Part shown: piece by piece, positions 32,163 through 41,510 of the stretch
Layout: each line of letters begins with the position of its first letter
How positions within the stretch are numbered: position 1 is the first letter of the stretch
Assembly: GCF_001463765.1 (NCBI RefSeq)
Contig: NZ_BBWK01000012.1
Coordinates: 1 to 64,000, forward strand
Direction of reading: 5' to 3'
DNA: 64,000 bases
Origin: Aureimonas sp. AU4
GTDB taxonomy: Bacteria; Pseudomonadota; Alphaproteobacteria; Rhizobiales; Rhizobiaceae
Position numbers and translations under genes: made by a program
The notes under the pieces: model-generated
The model's input: the letters and a program-made list of their open reading frames with translations, nothing else
What the model was told of the DNA's origin: nothing
Databases searched by the model: none

Positions 32163-33557
32163 TCAGGCCGCCTCCGCCTGCCGCCGCCAGGCGTCCGCGT
32201 AGCGCCGCAGCGAGGGCTCGTCGAGGCCCGCGACCTCGCCGGCCGGCGCATGAGCGGGAGCCTGCGGCCGGGCGCCCGACCCCTGTGCCAGGAGCGCCGC
32301 GCCGGCCGTCGTGCCGGTGGCCCCTTCCGAGGCCAGCACCGCCCGCCCGCTCAGGGTCCGCAGGGCCGCGAGATAAAGCGGATTGCGCGCGAAGGGTCCC
32401 TCCACGATCGAGGGGCCGCCCGCGCCGACCAGGGCGAGCACCCGCTCCGTCATCAGAGCACCGTAGAGGCTGGCGGCGGCCGTGCGCTCACGCGGCGACA
32501 GCGCGTCCGGCGCCGTGCTCCAGCGCCCGGCGCCGGCGGGAAAGGGCCCGGTGCCGGGCGCAAAGCTCGGCCATGCCATGATCTCGCGCTCCAGCACGCG
32601 CCGGATGTCTTCGGCAGTCGGTTCCGCCGGTTCGCGACCCGTCAGCTCGTCGAACTCGCGCCCGCCCATGAAACGTCCCGAAGGCACCGGTCGTCCGAGC
32701 GCGTCGACGTTGGCGAGCGTGTCGCGCGCGGGATCGAGGCCGTCGAGCCGCCCGCCGACCGCCATCGCGACCGTCCAGGTTCCGGTGGACAGGACCGTGA
32801 AGGGCGCCTCGCGCGACAGGAGGTGGGGCAGGAGCGAGGCGTTGGAGTCATGCAGCCCGCAGAACACGGGAACCGGATGGGCGAGCCCGATCCGCGCGGC
32901 AAGCTCCGGCCGCAGCGGGCCGAGCGCGTCGAAGGCGGAGCGAAGCGGCGGCAGGAGCCGGTCCCAGCCGCGCGCGCGGGCGAGGCTCGAGGGTCGGCTC
33001 GCGCCGAGGTCCCAGAGGTCGGTGTGGCAGCCGAGCGAGGTGACCTCGGCCGCCGCCACGCCGCTGAGGCGCCAGGCCCAGTACTGCGGATAGGGAAGGA
33101 GATGGCGCGCCCGCGCGACGTCGCGGGGAAAGCGCGACGTCAGCCAGAAGAGCTGCGCGCCGAGATTGAGTCCGCCCGGCAGACGCGGCGAGGCGGTCTC
33201 CCGGAAGGGGGGGCGCGCGAGGGCATAGCTCTCGGCCAGCTCGTCCGGCAGGCGGCTCTCGTAGTCGAGGATCGGAAGGACGAGGTCGCGCGCGTCGACC
33301 AGCGCCGCGCAGGCGCCGTGCGTCGTCACCGACACGGCGTCGATCTCGTGCGCGCTCGCGCATTCGGTCAGCGCCTGGAGAAGGAATTCCCAGAGGCGCT
33401 CGGTGTCGAAATGAGGGTAGGGCGGGCCGGGGCGCACCGTGTTGGGCGCGGTGCGCACGAAAAGGTCGCGCCCCTCGGAGAGGTCGTGGAGCGCGAGCTT
33501 GGCGTTGGTCTTTCCGATGTCGACCACCGCGATGCGGCGGGGCGTAGGACTCGTCAT
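32163..33557 (-). CDS. rhaK: FGGY-family carbohydrate kinase, probable L-rhamnulokinase
   Basis: 464 residues. The ATG at 33557 overlaps the rhaU stop (ATGA); the longer frame upstream is inside rhaU. The N-terminal ATPase motif is [17 protein letters not shown], and the second half has [17 protein letters not shown] and a C-terminal [15 protein letters not shown]. It phosphorylates L-rhamnulose (or, in rhizobia where RhaK is linked to uptake, possibly rhamnose). The call comes from the surrounding rhaU, rhaD and rhaI genes. Last gene of the leftward rha operon. Confidence 0.85.
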   Translation of the reverse strand: MTSPTPRRIAVVDIGKTNAKLALHDLSEGRDLFVRTAPNTVRPGPPYPHFDTERLWEFLLQALTECASAHEIDAVSVTTHGACAALVDARDLVLPILDYESRLPDELAESYALARPPFRETASPRLPGGLNLGAQLFWLTSRFPRDVARARHLLPYPQYWAWRLSGVAAAEVTSLGCHTDLWDLGASRPSSLARARGWDRLLPPLRSAFDALGPLRPELAARIGLAHPVPVFCGLHDSNASLLPHLLSREAPFTVLSTGTWTVAMAVGGRLDGLDPARDTLANVDALGRPVPSGRFMGGREFDELTGREPAEPTAEDIRRVLEREIMAWPSFAPGTGPFPAGAGRWSTAPDALSPRERTAAASLYGALMTERVLALVGAGGPSIVEGPFARNPLYLAALRTLSGRAVLASEGATGTTAGAALLAQGSGARPQAPAHAPAGEVAGLDEPSLRRYADAWRRQAEAA

Positions 33558-33877
33558 GCGAGGTGGAACATGGTCTCGAGCGGCAGGGCGACCGGCTCGT
33601 TGTTCGCGCGCACCTCCATGAGATCGGCCATCATGTCCCACCAGCGGCGCATCACGGGATGGGCGGGCAGCGCGTCCATGTCGTGGTCCACGGGACGCCA
33701 GAGCACCGCGAAGAGGTGGTGGGTCTCGGCGTCGAGATGGATCGAATAGTCGCGAACGCCGGCCTGCCGGAGGAGGGCGACGAGCTCGGGCCAGATCGCG
33801 TCGTGGCGTCGTCGGTATTCCTCGGCCATGCCCGGCTTCAGGACCATGCGGAAGGCGATCTTCTCCAGCGCGCTCAT
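33554..33877 (-). CDS. rhaU: L-rhamnose mutarotase
   Basis: 107 residues of the RhaU/RhaM family, starting [20 protein letters not shown]. Conserved features are the [12 protein letters not shown] segment with catalytic His, the [18 protein letters not shown] strand and the C-terminal [12 protein letters not shown] helix with paired Trp. It interconverts rhamnose anomers to supply the form used downstream. The stop overlaps the rhaK start by four bases. Confidence 0.93.
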   Translation of the reverse strand: MSALEKIAFRMVLKPGMAEEYRRRHDAIWPELVALLRQAGVRDYSIHLDAETHHLFAVLWRPVDHDMDALPAHPVMRRWWDMMADLMEVRANNEPVALPLETMFHLA

Positions 33878-33905
33878 GCGTGTCTTCCTGTTGTGCCGAC
33901 CCTTT

Positions 33906-34709
33906 TCAGGCCGTGGCGGCCCGATCGTCCTCGCCCGCCGCTCGCGCCACCACGAGGCGCACGCCGGCCCGCTCGATCATCTGCGCCGCCGCGTCGTCGA
34001 TGTCCTCGTCGGTGACGATCGCGCAGACGCGCTCGAGCGGCGCCACGACCATCGAGGAGCGCGCGCGGAACTTGGTGGAGTCGGCGAGCACCACGAGCTC
34101 GTCGGCCTGGCGCATCAGGCGCTGCTCGCTCTGGACGATCAGGGGATCGCCCTCCGCGATGCCGAGCGCCGAGATGGCCTGGGCGCCCATGAACATGCGC
34201 TGGGCCGCGAAATGGGCGATCCCGTCGGCCTCGAAGGGGCTGAGCACGAGGCCCTGCTCGCGGTAGACCGCGCCGGCCGGCAGCAGCACCGTGCATCGCG
34301 CGTGCTTCACGAGGTGCTCGGCCACCACGAAGGAGTTCGTGAGGACCTGGAGCGGCCGGTCGCCCAGGAAGTGCACCATCTGGAAGGTCGTGGTCCCGCC
34401 GTTGATGATGATCGAGTCGCCCTCATGGCACATCTCGGCTGCCGCGCGCGCGATCAGGCGCTTCTCGGCGCGGCGCCGCGCCTCGGTCGCCAGGATCGAG
34501 GGGCCGCCGATGCGCCCGTAGGGCGAGCTGTTGATCGCCTCGGCGCCGCCGCGCACGCGCTTCAAGCGCTTCTGAAGCGCGAGCGCCGCGATGTCGCGCC
34601 GGATCGTCGCCTCGGAGGCGCCCGTCAGGTCCACGAGTTCGGGCACGGCCACGACCGGGCGGCCCTGCACGGCGCTCAGGATCAGGCGGTGTCGCTCCCG
34701 TTCGTGCAT
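33906..34709 (-). CDS. rhaR: DeoR-family regulator of the rhamnose locus
   Basis: 267 residues from the ATG at 34709 with GGAGGA upstream. The N-terminal DeoR helix-turn-helix is [20 protein letters not shown], and the sensing domain has [20 protein letters not shown] and the VVLADSTKF motif near the C-terminus that contacts a sugar phosphate. It is divergent from rhaD and heads the leftward rhaU-rhaK transcript. DeoR-type RhaR is the known repressor in rhizobial rhamnose loci. Nested palindromes in the divergent gap are its likely sites. Confidence 0.85.
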   Translation of the reverse strand: MHERERHRLILSAVQGRPVVAVPELVDLTGASEATIRRDIAALALQKRLKRVRGGAEAINSSPYGRIGGPSILATEARRRAEKRLIARAAAEMCHEGDSIIINGGTTTFQMVHFLGDRPLQVLTNSFVVAEHLVKHARCTVLLPAGAVYREQGLVLSPFEADGIAHFAAQRMFMGAQAISALGIAEGDPLIVQSEQRLMRQADELVVLADSTKFRARSSMVVAPLERVCAIVTDEDIDDAAAQMIERAGVRLVVARAAGEDDRAATA

Positions 34710-34750
34710 CGCGGTCCTCCAGCGTCGAAGATCGTCGGGCGCAGCGACCC

Positions 34751-34824
34751 TTGTCAATCACGTCCGATCATATTCATTCACTGCAATGCAATATCCGATC
34801 GGTCCTGATCGGATTTGTTGACAA
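34751..34824. promoter_or_regulatory. Nested palindromes in the divergent rhaR-rhaD region
   Basis: A perfect 8-bp inverted repeat ATCCGATC/GATCGGAT (34793-34800 and 34807-34814) is flanked by outer arms TTGTCAA (34751-34757) and TTGACAA (34818-34824). A third half-site TCCGATCA lies at 34763-34770. The whole stretch is A+T-rich compared with its surroundings. It is a strong candidate for the DeoR-type RhaR operator controlling both directions. Confidence 0.65.
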
Positions 34825-34900
34825 AAAGGACGGTGCTGGCGCATTTCATCGGGGGCAGGCGATGCGAGACGGCACGCCGCTCGTTGGGGGAGGACATGCG

Positions 34901-36997
34901 ATGGCCGGACAAGGCGACACGCGCCTGCGCAACCGGTGGGACGAGGCCTATGCGAGCGGGCTCGACGAGCCGGGCAAGCTCCTCTACCGCTCCAACCTCC
35001 TCGGCTCCGACAAGCGCATCACCAACTACGGCGGCGGCAACACCTCGGCCAAGGTCGCCGAGCGCGATCCGCTGACGGGCGAGAGCGTGACGGTGCTCTG
35101 GGTGAAGGGCTCGGGCGGCGACGTCGGCTCGATCAAGCTCGACGGCTTCGCGACGCTCTACCAGGACAAGCTGGAGCAACTGCGCAACGTCTACCGGGGC
35201 GAGGCGCACGAGGACGAGATGGTGGGGTATCTTCCTCACTGCACCTTCAACCTCAACCCGCGCGCCGCCTCGATCGACACGCCGCTGCACGCCTATCTGC
35301 CGTATCAGCACGTCGACCACATACATCCCGACGCGGTGATCGCGATCGCCGCGACGCGAAACGGGCGCGAGATCACGGCAAAGGTCTACGGCGACGAGAT
35401 CGGCTGGCTGGAATGGCGCCGTCCCGGATTCGAGCTCGGCCTCGAGCTTTCGCGCTTCGCCGCCGAGCATCCGGACGCCAAGGGCGTGGTGCTGGGCAGC
35501 CACGGGCTCTTCACCTGGGGCGATACGGCGGAGGACTGCTACGCCACGACGCTGCGCATCATCAACCGCGCGATCGAGTGGTTCGAGGGCGCACTCGCCG
35601 GAAAGCCGGCCTTCGGCGGCGAGGCGGTCGCCGCGCTCGACGCATCGGCGCGTCGCGACGTGGCCGCCCGGCTCATGCCCGCGATCCGCGCCCATATCGG
35701 CCGCGACGAGGCGAAGGTCGGCCATTTCGACGATTCCGACGCCGTGCTGGAATTCGTCGGCTCGCGCGACCTCGAGTCCCTGGCGGCGCTCGGCACGAGC
35801 TGCCCCGACCATTTCCTGCGCACCAAGATCCGCCCGCTCGTCCTGCGCTTCGACCCCGCCACGGGCGTCGAGCCGGTGCTGGAAGGCCTGGAAGCCGCGA
35901 TCGAGAGCTACCGCGCCGACTACGCGCGCTACTACGAGCGTTGCCGGCACGACGACTCGCCGGCCATGCGCGACCCGAACGCGGTGATCTACCTCGTGCC
36001 GGGCGTCGGCATGATCTCGTTCGCCAGGGACAAGGCGACGGCGCGCATCGCGGGCGAGTTCTACCGCAACGCGATCAACGTCATGCGCGGGGCCTCGGGC
36101 GTCGACACCTACCAGGGCCTGCCCGAGCAGGAGGCCTTCGACATCGAGTACTGGCTTCTGGAGGAGGCCAAGCTCCAGCGCATGCCCAAGGCCAAGCCGC
36201 TCCAAGGCCGCGTCGCGCTGGTCACCGGCGGGGCGGGCGGAATCGGCCGCGCGATCGCCGCGCGCCTCCTGTCGGAGGGCGCCTGCGTGGTCCTGGCCGA
36301 CATCGACGAGGGCGCGCTGGACACCGCTGCCGCCGACTTCGCGAAGGGCTTCGGCGCCGACCAGATCCGCCGGACGCGCATGAACGTCACGAGCGAGACG
36401 GAGGTCGCGCAAAGCTTCCGCGACGCCGTCGTGGACTACGGCGGGCTCGACATCCTCGTCTCCAATGCCGGCATCGCCTCGGCGGCACCCGTCGAGGACA
36501 CGACGCTGGAGGTCTGGGACCGCAACATCTCGATCCTCGCCACCGGCTATTTCCTGGTCTCGCGCGAAGCCTTCCGCCTGTTCCGCCGGCAGAAGCTCGG
36601 CGGCTCGGTGGTGTTCATCTCGTCCAAGAACGGCCTGGCGGCGTCCGCCGGGGCGTCCGCCTACTGCACCGCCAAGGCGGCCGAGATCCATCTCGCCCGC
36701 TGCCTGGCGCTGGAGGGCGCGGAAGCGGGCATCCGCGTCAACACGGTGAACCCCGACGCGGTGCTGCGCGGCTCGAAGATCTGGTCGGGCGAGTGGCGCG
36801 AGCAGCGCGCGGCCGCCTCGCGCATCGGCGAGGAGGAACTGGAGGCGCATTACCGCAACCGCTCGCTCCTGAAGCGCTCGGTCTATCCGGAGGACATCGC
36901 GGAGGCGGTCTACTTCCTGGCGGGCGACCAGTCCGCCAAGTCCACCGGCAACATCGTCAACGTCGACGCCGGCAACGCGATCAGCTTCACCCGCTGA
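34901..36997 (+). CDS. rhaD: Bifunctional rhamnulose-1-phosphate aldolase/short-chain dehydrogenase
   Basis: 698 residues from the ATG at 34901 with GGGGGAGG upstream; earlier in-frame Mets have poorer sites. Residues 1-420 are a class II aldolase domain (ITNYGGGNTSAKV, metal His in HVDHIHPDAV, GSHGLFTWG). Residues 430-698 are an SDR domain (ALVTGGAGGIGRAIAARLL, NAG, active YCTAK). The aldolase splits rhamnulose 1-phosphate to dihydroxyacetone phosphate and L-lactaldehyde, which the SDR half oxidises. The rhizobial-type fused enzyme has this length. Confidence 0.94.
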   Translation: MAGQGDTRLRNRWDEAYASGLDEPGKLLYRSNLLGSDKRITNYGGGNTSAKVAERDPLTGESVTVLWVKGSGGDVGSIKLDGFATLYQDKLEQLRNVYRGEAHEDEMVGYLPHCTFNLNPRAASIDTPLHAYLPYQHVDHIHPDAVIAIAATRNGREITAKVYGDEIGWLEWRRPGFELGLELSRFAAEHPDAKGVVLGSHGLFTWGDTAEDCYATTLRIINRAIEWFEGALAGKPAFGGEAVAALDASARRDVAARLMPAIRAHIGRDEAKVGHFDDSDAVLEFVGSRDLESLAALGTSCPDHFLRTKIRPLVLRFDPATGVEPVLEGLEAAIESYRADYARYYERCRHDDSPAMRDPNAVIYLVPGVGMISFARDKATARIAGEFYRNAINVMRGASGVDTYQGLPEQEAFDIEYWLLEEAKLQRMPKAKPLQGRVALVTGGAGGIGRAIAARLLSEGACVVLADIDEGALDTAAADFAKGFGADQIRRTRMNVTSETEVAQSFRDAVVDYGGLDILVSNAGIASAAPVEDTTLEVWDRNISILATGYFLVSREAFRLFRRQKLGGSVVFISSKNGLAASAGASAYCTAKAAEIHLARCLALEGAEAGIRVNTVNPDAVLRGSKIWSGEWREQRAAASRIGEEELEAHYRNRSLLKRSVYPEDIAEAVYFLAGDQSAKSTGNIVNVDAGNAISFTR

Positions 36998-37040
36998 ATA
37001 GCTTTACGAGTCGGAACGAGCCTTGGGAGGGGCCCGCATC

Positions 37041-38336
37041 ATGACATCGCCCATCGAAGCCGGCGTGATCGAGCGCCACAACGAGAGCCTCAGCGCCGAC
37101 CACGAGGCCGACTTCCGGTCGCTCGGCGAGCGCCTCGCCCGGCGGGGGCTCGACGCCGACGCGCTGGTGGAAAAGGTCGCCCGCTTCACGGTCGCCGTGC
37201 CCTCGTGGGGCACGGGCACGGGCGGCACGCGCTTCGCCCGCTTTCCCGACCCTGGGGAGCCGCGCGGCATCTACGAGAAGCTCGCCGACTGCGCCGTGAT
37301 CCAGGCGCTGGGACGCGCGAGCCCGGCCGTCTCGCTCCACATTCCCTGGGACAAGGCGGAGCCGACCGAGCTCAAGGAGCGGGCCGACGCGCTGGGCCTG
37401 CGGTTCGACGCGATGAACTCCAACACGTTCCAGGACCATCCGGGCGACCCGAACCAGCCGCTCTCCTACAAGTTCGGCTCGCTCAGCCACGCCGACCCGG
37501 CGGTGCGCCGCCAGGCCGTCGAGCACAACATCGAGACGATCCGCATCGGCGAGGCGATCGGCTCCAGGGCGCTGACGGTGTGGATCGGCGACGGCTCGAA
37601 CTTCGCGGGACAGAGCGACCTGTCGCGGGCCTTCGACCGCTACATCGAGAGCATGAAGCGGATCGTCGAGGCGCTGCCCGAGGGCTGGCGCGTCTTCTCC
37701 GAGCACAAGATGTACGAGCCGGCCTTCTATTCCACGGTCGTGTCGGACTGGGGCACGAGCCTGATGGCCGCGCAGGAACTCGGCGAAAAGGCCTTCTGCC
37801 TCGTCGACCTCGGCCACCATGCGCCCAACACCAACATCGAGCAGATCGTCGCGCGCCTGATCCGGGCCGGCAAGCTCGGCGGCTTCCACTTCAACGACTC
37901 GCGCTACGGCGACGACGACCTCGACGCCGGCTCGATCGACCCGTTCCGCCTGTTCCTCGTCTTCAACGAGCTGGTGGAAGCGGGCGAGCGGCTGGATCGC
38001 CTCGCGCCCGCCCACATGATCGACCAGTCGCACAACGTCACCGACCCGATCGAAAGCCTGATCCGCTCCGGGGCCGAGATCCGCCGCGCCTATGCGCAGG
38101 CGCTGCTCGTCGACCGCGCCGAGCTTCGGGGCCTGCAGGACGAGGGCGACGCGCTTCTGGCCTCCGAGCGCCTGAAGAGCGCCTTCCGCACCGATGTGGA
38201 GCCGCTTCTGGCCGAGGCGCGTCGGCGCGAGGGCGGGGCGATCGACCCGATCCGCGCCTATCGGACGAGCGGCTACCGCCAGCGCGTCGCAACCGAGCGC
38301 CCGGCGGTCGCGGGGTCGGGCGGCGGCATCGTCTGA
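37041..38336 (+). CDS. rhaI: L-rhamnose isomerase, RhaI type
   Basis: 431 residues from an ATG with GGGAGG upstream; an in-frame TTG at 37023 overlaps the site. Features of the Pseudomonas stutzeri-type TIM-barrel isomerase include FAVPSWGTGTGGTRFARFP-like (starting VAVPSW), HIPWDKAE, TVWIGDGSNFAGQ, VFSEHKMYEPAFY and LVDLGHHAPNTNIEQIVARL, with metal-binding Glu, Asp and His residues in these blocks. It converts L-rhamnose to L-rhamnulose. It follows rhaD by 43 bases in one operon. Confidence 0.93.
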   Translation: MTSPIEAGVIERHNESLSADHEADFRSLGERLARRGLDADALVEKVARFTVAVPSWGTGTGGTRFARFPDPGEPRGIYEKLADCAVIQALGRASPAVSLHIPWDKAEPTELKERADALGLRFDAMNSNTFQDHPGDPNQPLSYKFGSLSHADPAVRRQAVEHNIETIRIGEAIGSRALTVWIGDGSNFAGQSDLSRAFDRYIESMKRIVEALPEGWRVFSEHKMYEPAFYSTVVSDWGTSLMAAQELGEKAFCLVDLGHHAPNTNIEQIVARLIRAGKLGGFHFNDSRYGDDDLDAGSIDPFRLFLVFNELVEAGERLDRLAPAHMIDQSHNVTDPIESLIRSGAEIRRAYAQALLVDRAELRGLQDEGDALLASERLKSAFRTDVEPLLAEARRREGGAIDPIRAYRTSGYRQRVATERPAVAGSGGGIV

Positions 38337-38416
38337 CGCCCCACTGGCGCGCCGCCGGTCCGGACCTTACACAGCGGAAGACGGCCGCGAGCCGGGCCGC
38401 TGACAAGGGAACGACC

Positions 38417-39133
38417 ATGGGCGACACAGGGGACCGCGTGCTCGAGGAGCGACGGCGCGGCTCGGGCGCGCGGATGGTCTACGATCTCCTGCGCGACGAG
38501 ATCCTGAGCCTCGCGCTCGCTCCGGGAAGCCCGATCGACGAGGTGCAGCTGGCCGAGCGCTTCGGCATGTCGCGGACGCCGATCCGCGAGGCGCTGGTGC
38601 GCCTGAGCGGCGAGGGGCTCGTGCAGACCCTGCCCAACCGCTCGACGCTGGTCTCGCCGATCGACGCGATGAACCTCGGGCCCTATTTCGACGCCCTCGT
38701 CCTCATGTACCGCGTCACGACGCGGCTGGCCGCCGAGCACCATCGCGCGGCCGACCTGCCGGCCATCCGCCGCCACCAGACAGCCTATGCGCGGGCGGTC
38801 GGGGCGCAGGACGCGCTCGCCATGATCGCCACCAACGCCGCCTTCCACTCCGCCATCGCGGAAGCGGGGCGCAATCCCTATTTCAGCGCGCTCTTCGGCC
38901 GGCTTCTCGACGAGGGCCGGCGCATCCTGCGCCTCTACTACGACAGCTACCACGACCGCCTGCCGCAGCGTTTCGTGGACGAGCACGAGATGTTGATCCG
39001 CGCCGTCGAGGAGCGCGACCTCGAACGCGCGGACAGGCTGGCGCGCGAGCACGGCGAGCAGATCGCCGAGCAGGTGCGCACCTTTCTGGCGCGGCGATCC
39101 GATCTCACCGTCGCATTGGGTGTCGACAAATAA
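38417..39133 (+). CDS. GntR-family transcriptional regulator, FCD domain
   Basis: 238 residues with an AAGGGA site before the ATG. The winged helix covers 15-85 (LRDEILSLALAPGSPIDEVQ, RFGMSRTPIREALVRLSGEG), and the FCD domain follows with metal-binding positions in ATNAAFHSAIAEAGRN and FVDEHEMLIRAVEERD. It lies 80 bases after rhaI and 83 before the DapA-family gene. Because the rha locus already has a DeoR regulator, it more likely controls the lyase gene. The A+T-rich gap at 39121-39148 could hold the operator. Confidence 0.85.
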   Translation: MGDTGDRVLEERRRGSGARMVYDLLRDEILSLALAPGSPIDEVQLAERFGMSRTPIREALVRLSGEGLVQTLPNRSTLVSPIDAMNLGPYFDALVLMYRVTTRLAAEHHRAADLPAIRRHQTAYARAVGAQDALAMIATNAAFHSAIAEAGRNPYFSALFGRLLDEGRRILRLYYDSYHDRLPQRFVDEHEMLIRAVEERDLERADRLAREHGEQIAEQVRTFLARRSDLTVALGVDK

Positions 39134-39216
39134 AATACAGAATGCGATAAGCGGGTCGATCGAGGCTCGCGACGCTGGACTCGCGGAGCCCGACGGCCGA
39201 TCCGAAGGAGCCCGTC

Positions 39217-40188
39217 ATGACCGCATCCATCTTTTCCGGCGTGATCCCGGCGCTGATGACGCCGTGCCGCCCCGACCGCACGCCCGACTTCGACGCGCTG
39301 GTCGAGAAGGCCCGCGAGCTGATCGCCCAGGGCATGTCGGCCGTCGTCTATTGCGGCTCGATGGGCGACTGGCCGCTCCTCACCGACGCGCAGCGCATGG
39401 AGGGCGTCGAGCGCCTGGCCAAGGCCGGCATCCCGGTGATCGTGGGCACGGGCGCCGTGAACACGGCGTCGGCCGTGGCGCACGCGAGCCACGCCGCGCG
39501 CGTCGGCGCCAAGGGCCTGATGGTGATCCCGCGCGTCCTGTCGCGCGGCTCGTCGGCGCAGGCGCAGCGCGACCACTTCAAGGCGATCCTCGAAGCCGCA
39601 CCCGAGCTTCCGGCTGTCATCTACAACAGCCCGTACTACGGCTTCGCCACGCGCGCCGACCTGTTCTTCGCGCTTCGCGCGGAGCATCCGAACCTCGTCG
39701 GCTTCAAGGAGTTCGGCGGCAAGGCGGACCTGCGCTACGCGGCCGAGACCATCACCAGCCGCGACGACGAGGTGACGCTGATGGTGGGCGTCGACACGGC
39801 GGTCGTCCACGGCTTCGTCAACTGCGGCGCCAAGGGCGCGATCACGGGCATCGGCAACGTCCTGCCGCGCGAGGTGCTCCACCTTTGCCGTTTGGCCGAG
39901 GCCGCGGCCGCGGGCGACGCCACGGCGCGCCGGCAGGCGGGCGAGCTGGAGGAGGCGCTGGCCGTCCTCTCCTCGTTCGACGAGGGCGCCGACCTCGTCC
40001 TCTTCTACAAGCACCTCATGGTGGAGAAGGGCGACCGGGCCTACGAGCTCCACTTCAACGAGAGCGACGCCCTCAGCCAGTCGCAGCGCGGCTACGCCAC
40101 GGCGCAGCTCAAGCTTTTCGAGAACTGGTACCGCGACTGGAGCCGCGAGAACGCCGACACGCACGAGGCGCGCGCCCAGGCAGCCTGA
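39217..40188 (+). CDS. Dihydrodipicolinate synthase-family aldolase/lyase
   Basis: 323 residues with GAAGGAG before the ATG. The class I aldolase fold of the DapA/NAL family is clear: GMSAVVYCGSMGDWPLLTDA substrate loop, catalytic Tyr in VIYNSPYYGF and Schiff-base Lys in LVGFKEFGGKADL. True DapA has a GTTGE loop, here replaced by CGSMGD, so this is a catabolic member. It cleaves or condenses a pyruvate-type carbonyl compound. The upstream GntR regulator is probably dedicated to it. Hydroxyproline or sugar-acid degradation are both possible. Confidence 0.85.
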   Translation: MTASIFSGVIPALMTPCRPDRTPDFDALVEKARELIAQGMSAVVYCGSMGDWPLLTDAQRMEGVERLAKAGIPVIVGTGAVNTASAVAHASHAARVGAKGLMVIPRVLSRGSSAQAQRDHFKAILEAAPELPAVIYNSPYYGFATRADLFFALRAEHPNLVGFKEFGGKADLRYAAETITSRDDEVTLMVGVDTAVVHGFVNCGAKGAITGIGNVLPREVLHLCRLAEAAAAGDATARRQAGELEEALAVLSSFDEGADLVLFYKHLMVEKGDRAYELHFNESDALSQSQRGYATAQLKLFENWYRDWSRENADTHEARAQAA

Positions 40189-40208
40189 CGACGGACGCGC
40201 GAGGGCGT

Positions 40209-41408
40209 TCAGCCCTCGCGCTCGATCCGCCGCTCGAAGCGGTGGCCCAGCGAGGTCAGGATCTCGTAGGAGATGGTGCCGGCAAGCCCGGCCACCTCGT
40301 CCAGCGTCTGGTGCGGGCCGACGAGATCCACGAGGTCGCCGGGACGGAGTGCCGCCTCGAGGGCGGAGATGTCGAGGATCGTCGAATCCATCGAGACGCG
40401 CCCCGCTATCGGCAGGCGCGCAGCCCCGAAGAACGCCGCCGCCCGGTTCGACAGCGCGCGCGGCCAGCCGTCCGCATAGCCGATCCCGATCGTCGCAAGC
40501 CGCATCGGCCGGTCCGCCACGCGGCTGAAGCCGTAGCCGATGCCAGAGCCCGCCGGCACCTCGCGCGTCTGCACGACGCGGGCCTGAAGGCGCACGACGG
40601 GCCGCATCGGGTTGGGCCGGCCGTCGGCGACCGGCTGGCCGCCGTAGAGCCCGATGCCGGGCCGCGCGAGGTCGAAGCGGAAATCCTCGCCAAGGAACAT
40701 GCCGGCAGAGTTGGCGAGCGACAGGCGCGCGGCCGGCAGCCGGGCGGCAAGCCGGCGGAAGGCGAGGCGCTGCTGCTCGCTTGCGGGGTGGTTCGGCTCG
40801 TCGGCGCAGGCGAGGTGGCTCATCACGAGAACGATGCGCAGGCCCGATAGGAGCGCCGGCTCTGCGGCCAGCGCCTCCACCTCGGCCGGCGACAGGCCAA
40901 GGCGCGACATGCCGGAATCGACCTGGAGGGCGGCCGAAAGCGCCTCGCCCCGCCGCGCGGCCTCGGCGCCCCAACGCCGCACCTGGTTGAGGGAGTTGAG
41001 GACCGGAATCGCGCCCGTCGCGGCGCAAGCCCCTTCCGCGCCCGGCGACAGGCCGTTGAGGACGAAGAGCTCGGCCCCCGCCGGCAGGAGCGGCAGAAGG
41101 GGGGCGGCCTCGCAGAGCTGCGCCACGAAGAAGCTGCGGCAACCTTCCTCGGCCAGCGCCGGCACGACCTCCCGCGCGCCCAGCCCGTAGGCATCCGCCT
41201 TCACCACGCCCGCAACCTCGGCGCCCCCGGCCAGGGTCCGCAGGTGCCGGTAGTTGGCGCGCAGCGCGCCGAGCGAGACATGGAGGACGCCGCCCGCCGG
41301 CGCGGCGACGGTCTCGGGGCAACTGGATTCGTTCGACGACGCGATCTCAGGACGATCCACCACCAAGCCTCCGGTTCGGCCCGGCCGGCGCCACGACGCG
41401 TCGGCCAA
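40209..41408 (-). CDS. Alanine racemase
   Basis: 399 residues. The PLP lysine lies in GVVKADAYGLGAREVVPALA near residue 69, and the catalytic Tyr region is GSGIGYGFSRVAD. A LARPGIGLYGG segment and C-terminal VSMDSTILDIS/DLVDLVGPH complete the Alr fold. The first 40 residues are a non-conserved extension, so a later GTG start is possible. It supplies D-alanine for peptidoglycan or degrades it (DadX role). No D-amino-acid dehydrogenase is beside it, so the two roles cannot be separated. It is convergent with the DapA-family gene. Confidence 0.88.
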   Translation of the reverse strand: MADASWRRPGRTGGLVVDRPEIASSNESSCPETVAAPAGGVLHVSLGALRANYRHLRTLAGGAEVAGVVKADAYGLGAREVVPALAEEGCRSFFVAQLCEAAPLLPLLPAGAELFVLNGLSPGAEGACAATGAIPVLNSLNQVRRWGAEAARRGEALSAALQVDSGMSRLGLSPAEVEALAAEPALLSGLRIVLVMSHLACADEPNHPASEQQRLAFRRLAARLPAARLSLANSAGMFLGEDFRFDLARPGIGLYGGQPVADGRPNPMRPVVRLQARVVQTREVPAGSGIGYGFSRVADRPMRLATIGIGYADGWPRALSNRAAAFFGAARLPIAGRVSMDSTILDISALEAALRPGDLVDLVGPHQTLDEVAGLAGTISYEILTSLGHRFERRIEREG

Positions 41409-41510
41409 GCTCGCGTTCCGGCTTATGGGAAGGCGCCGCCCGCATCAACTCTCGGTGTCCCGCGGCACGGACCGGATGTGAGAGCCGGTCCGGCCTCCAC
41501 GCGACGCTCC

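Noticed and set aside
34778-36850. Long minus-strand open frame antisense to rhaD
   Set aside because: Composition of shadow frames and full overlap with a well-supported gene.
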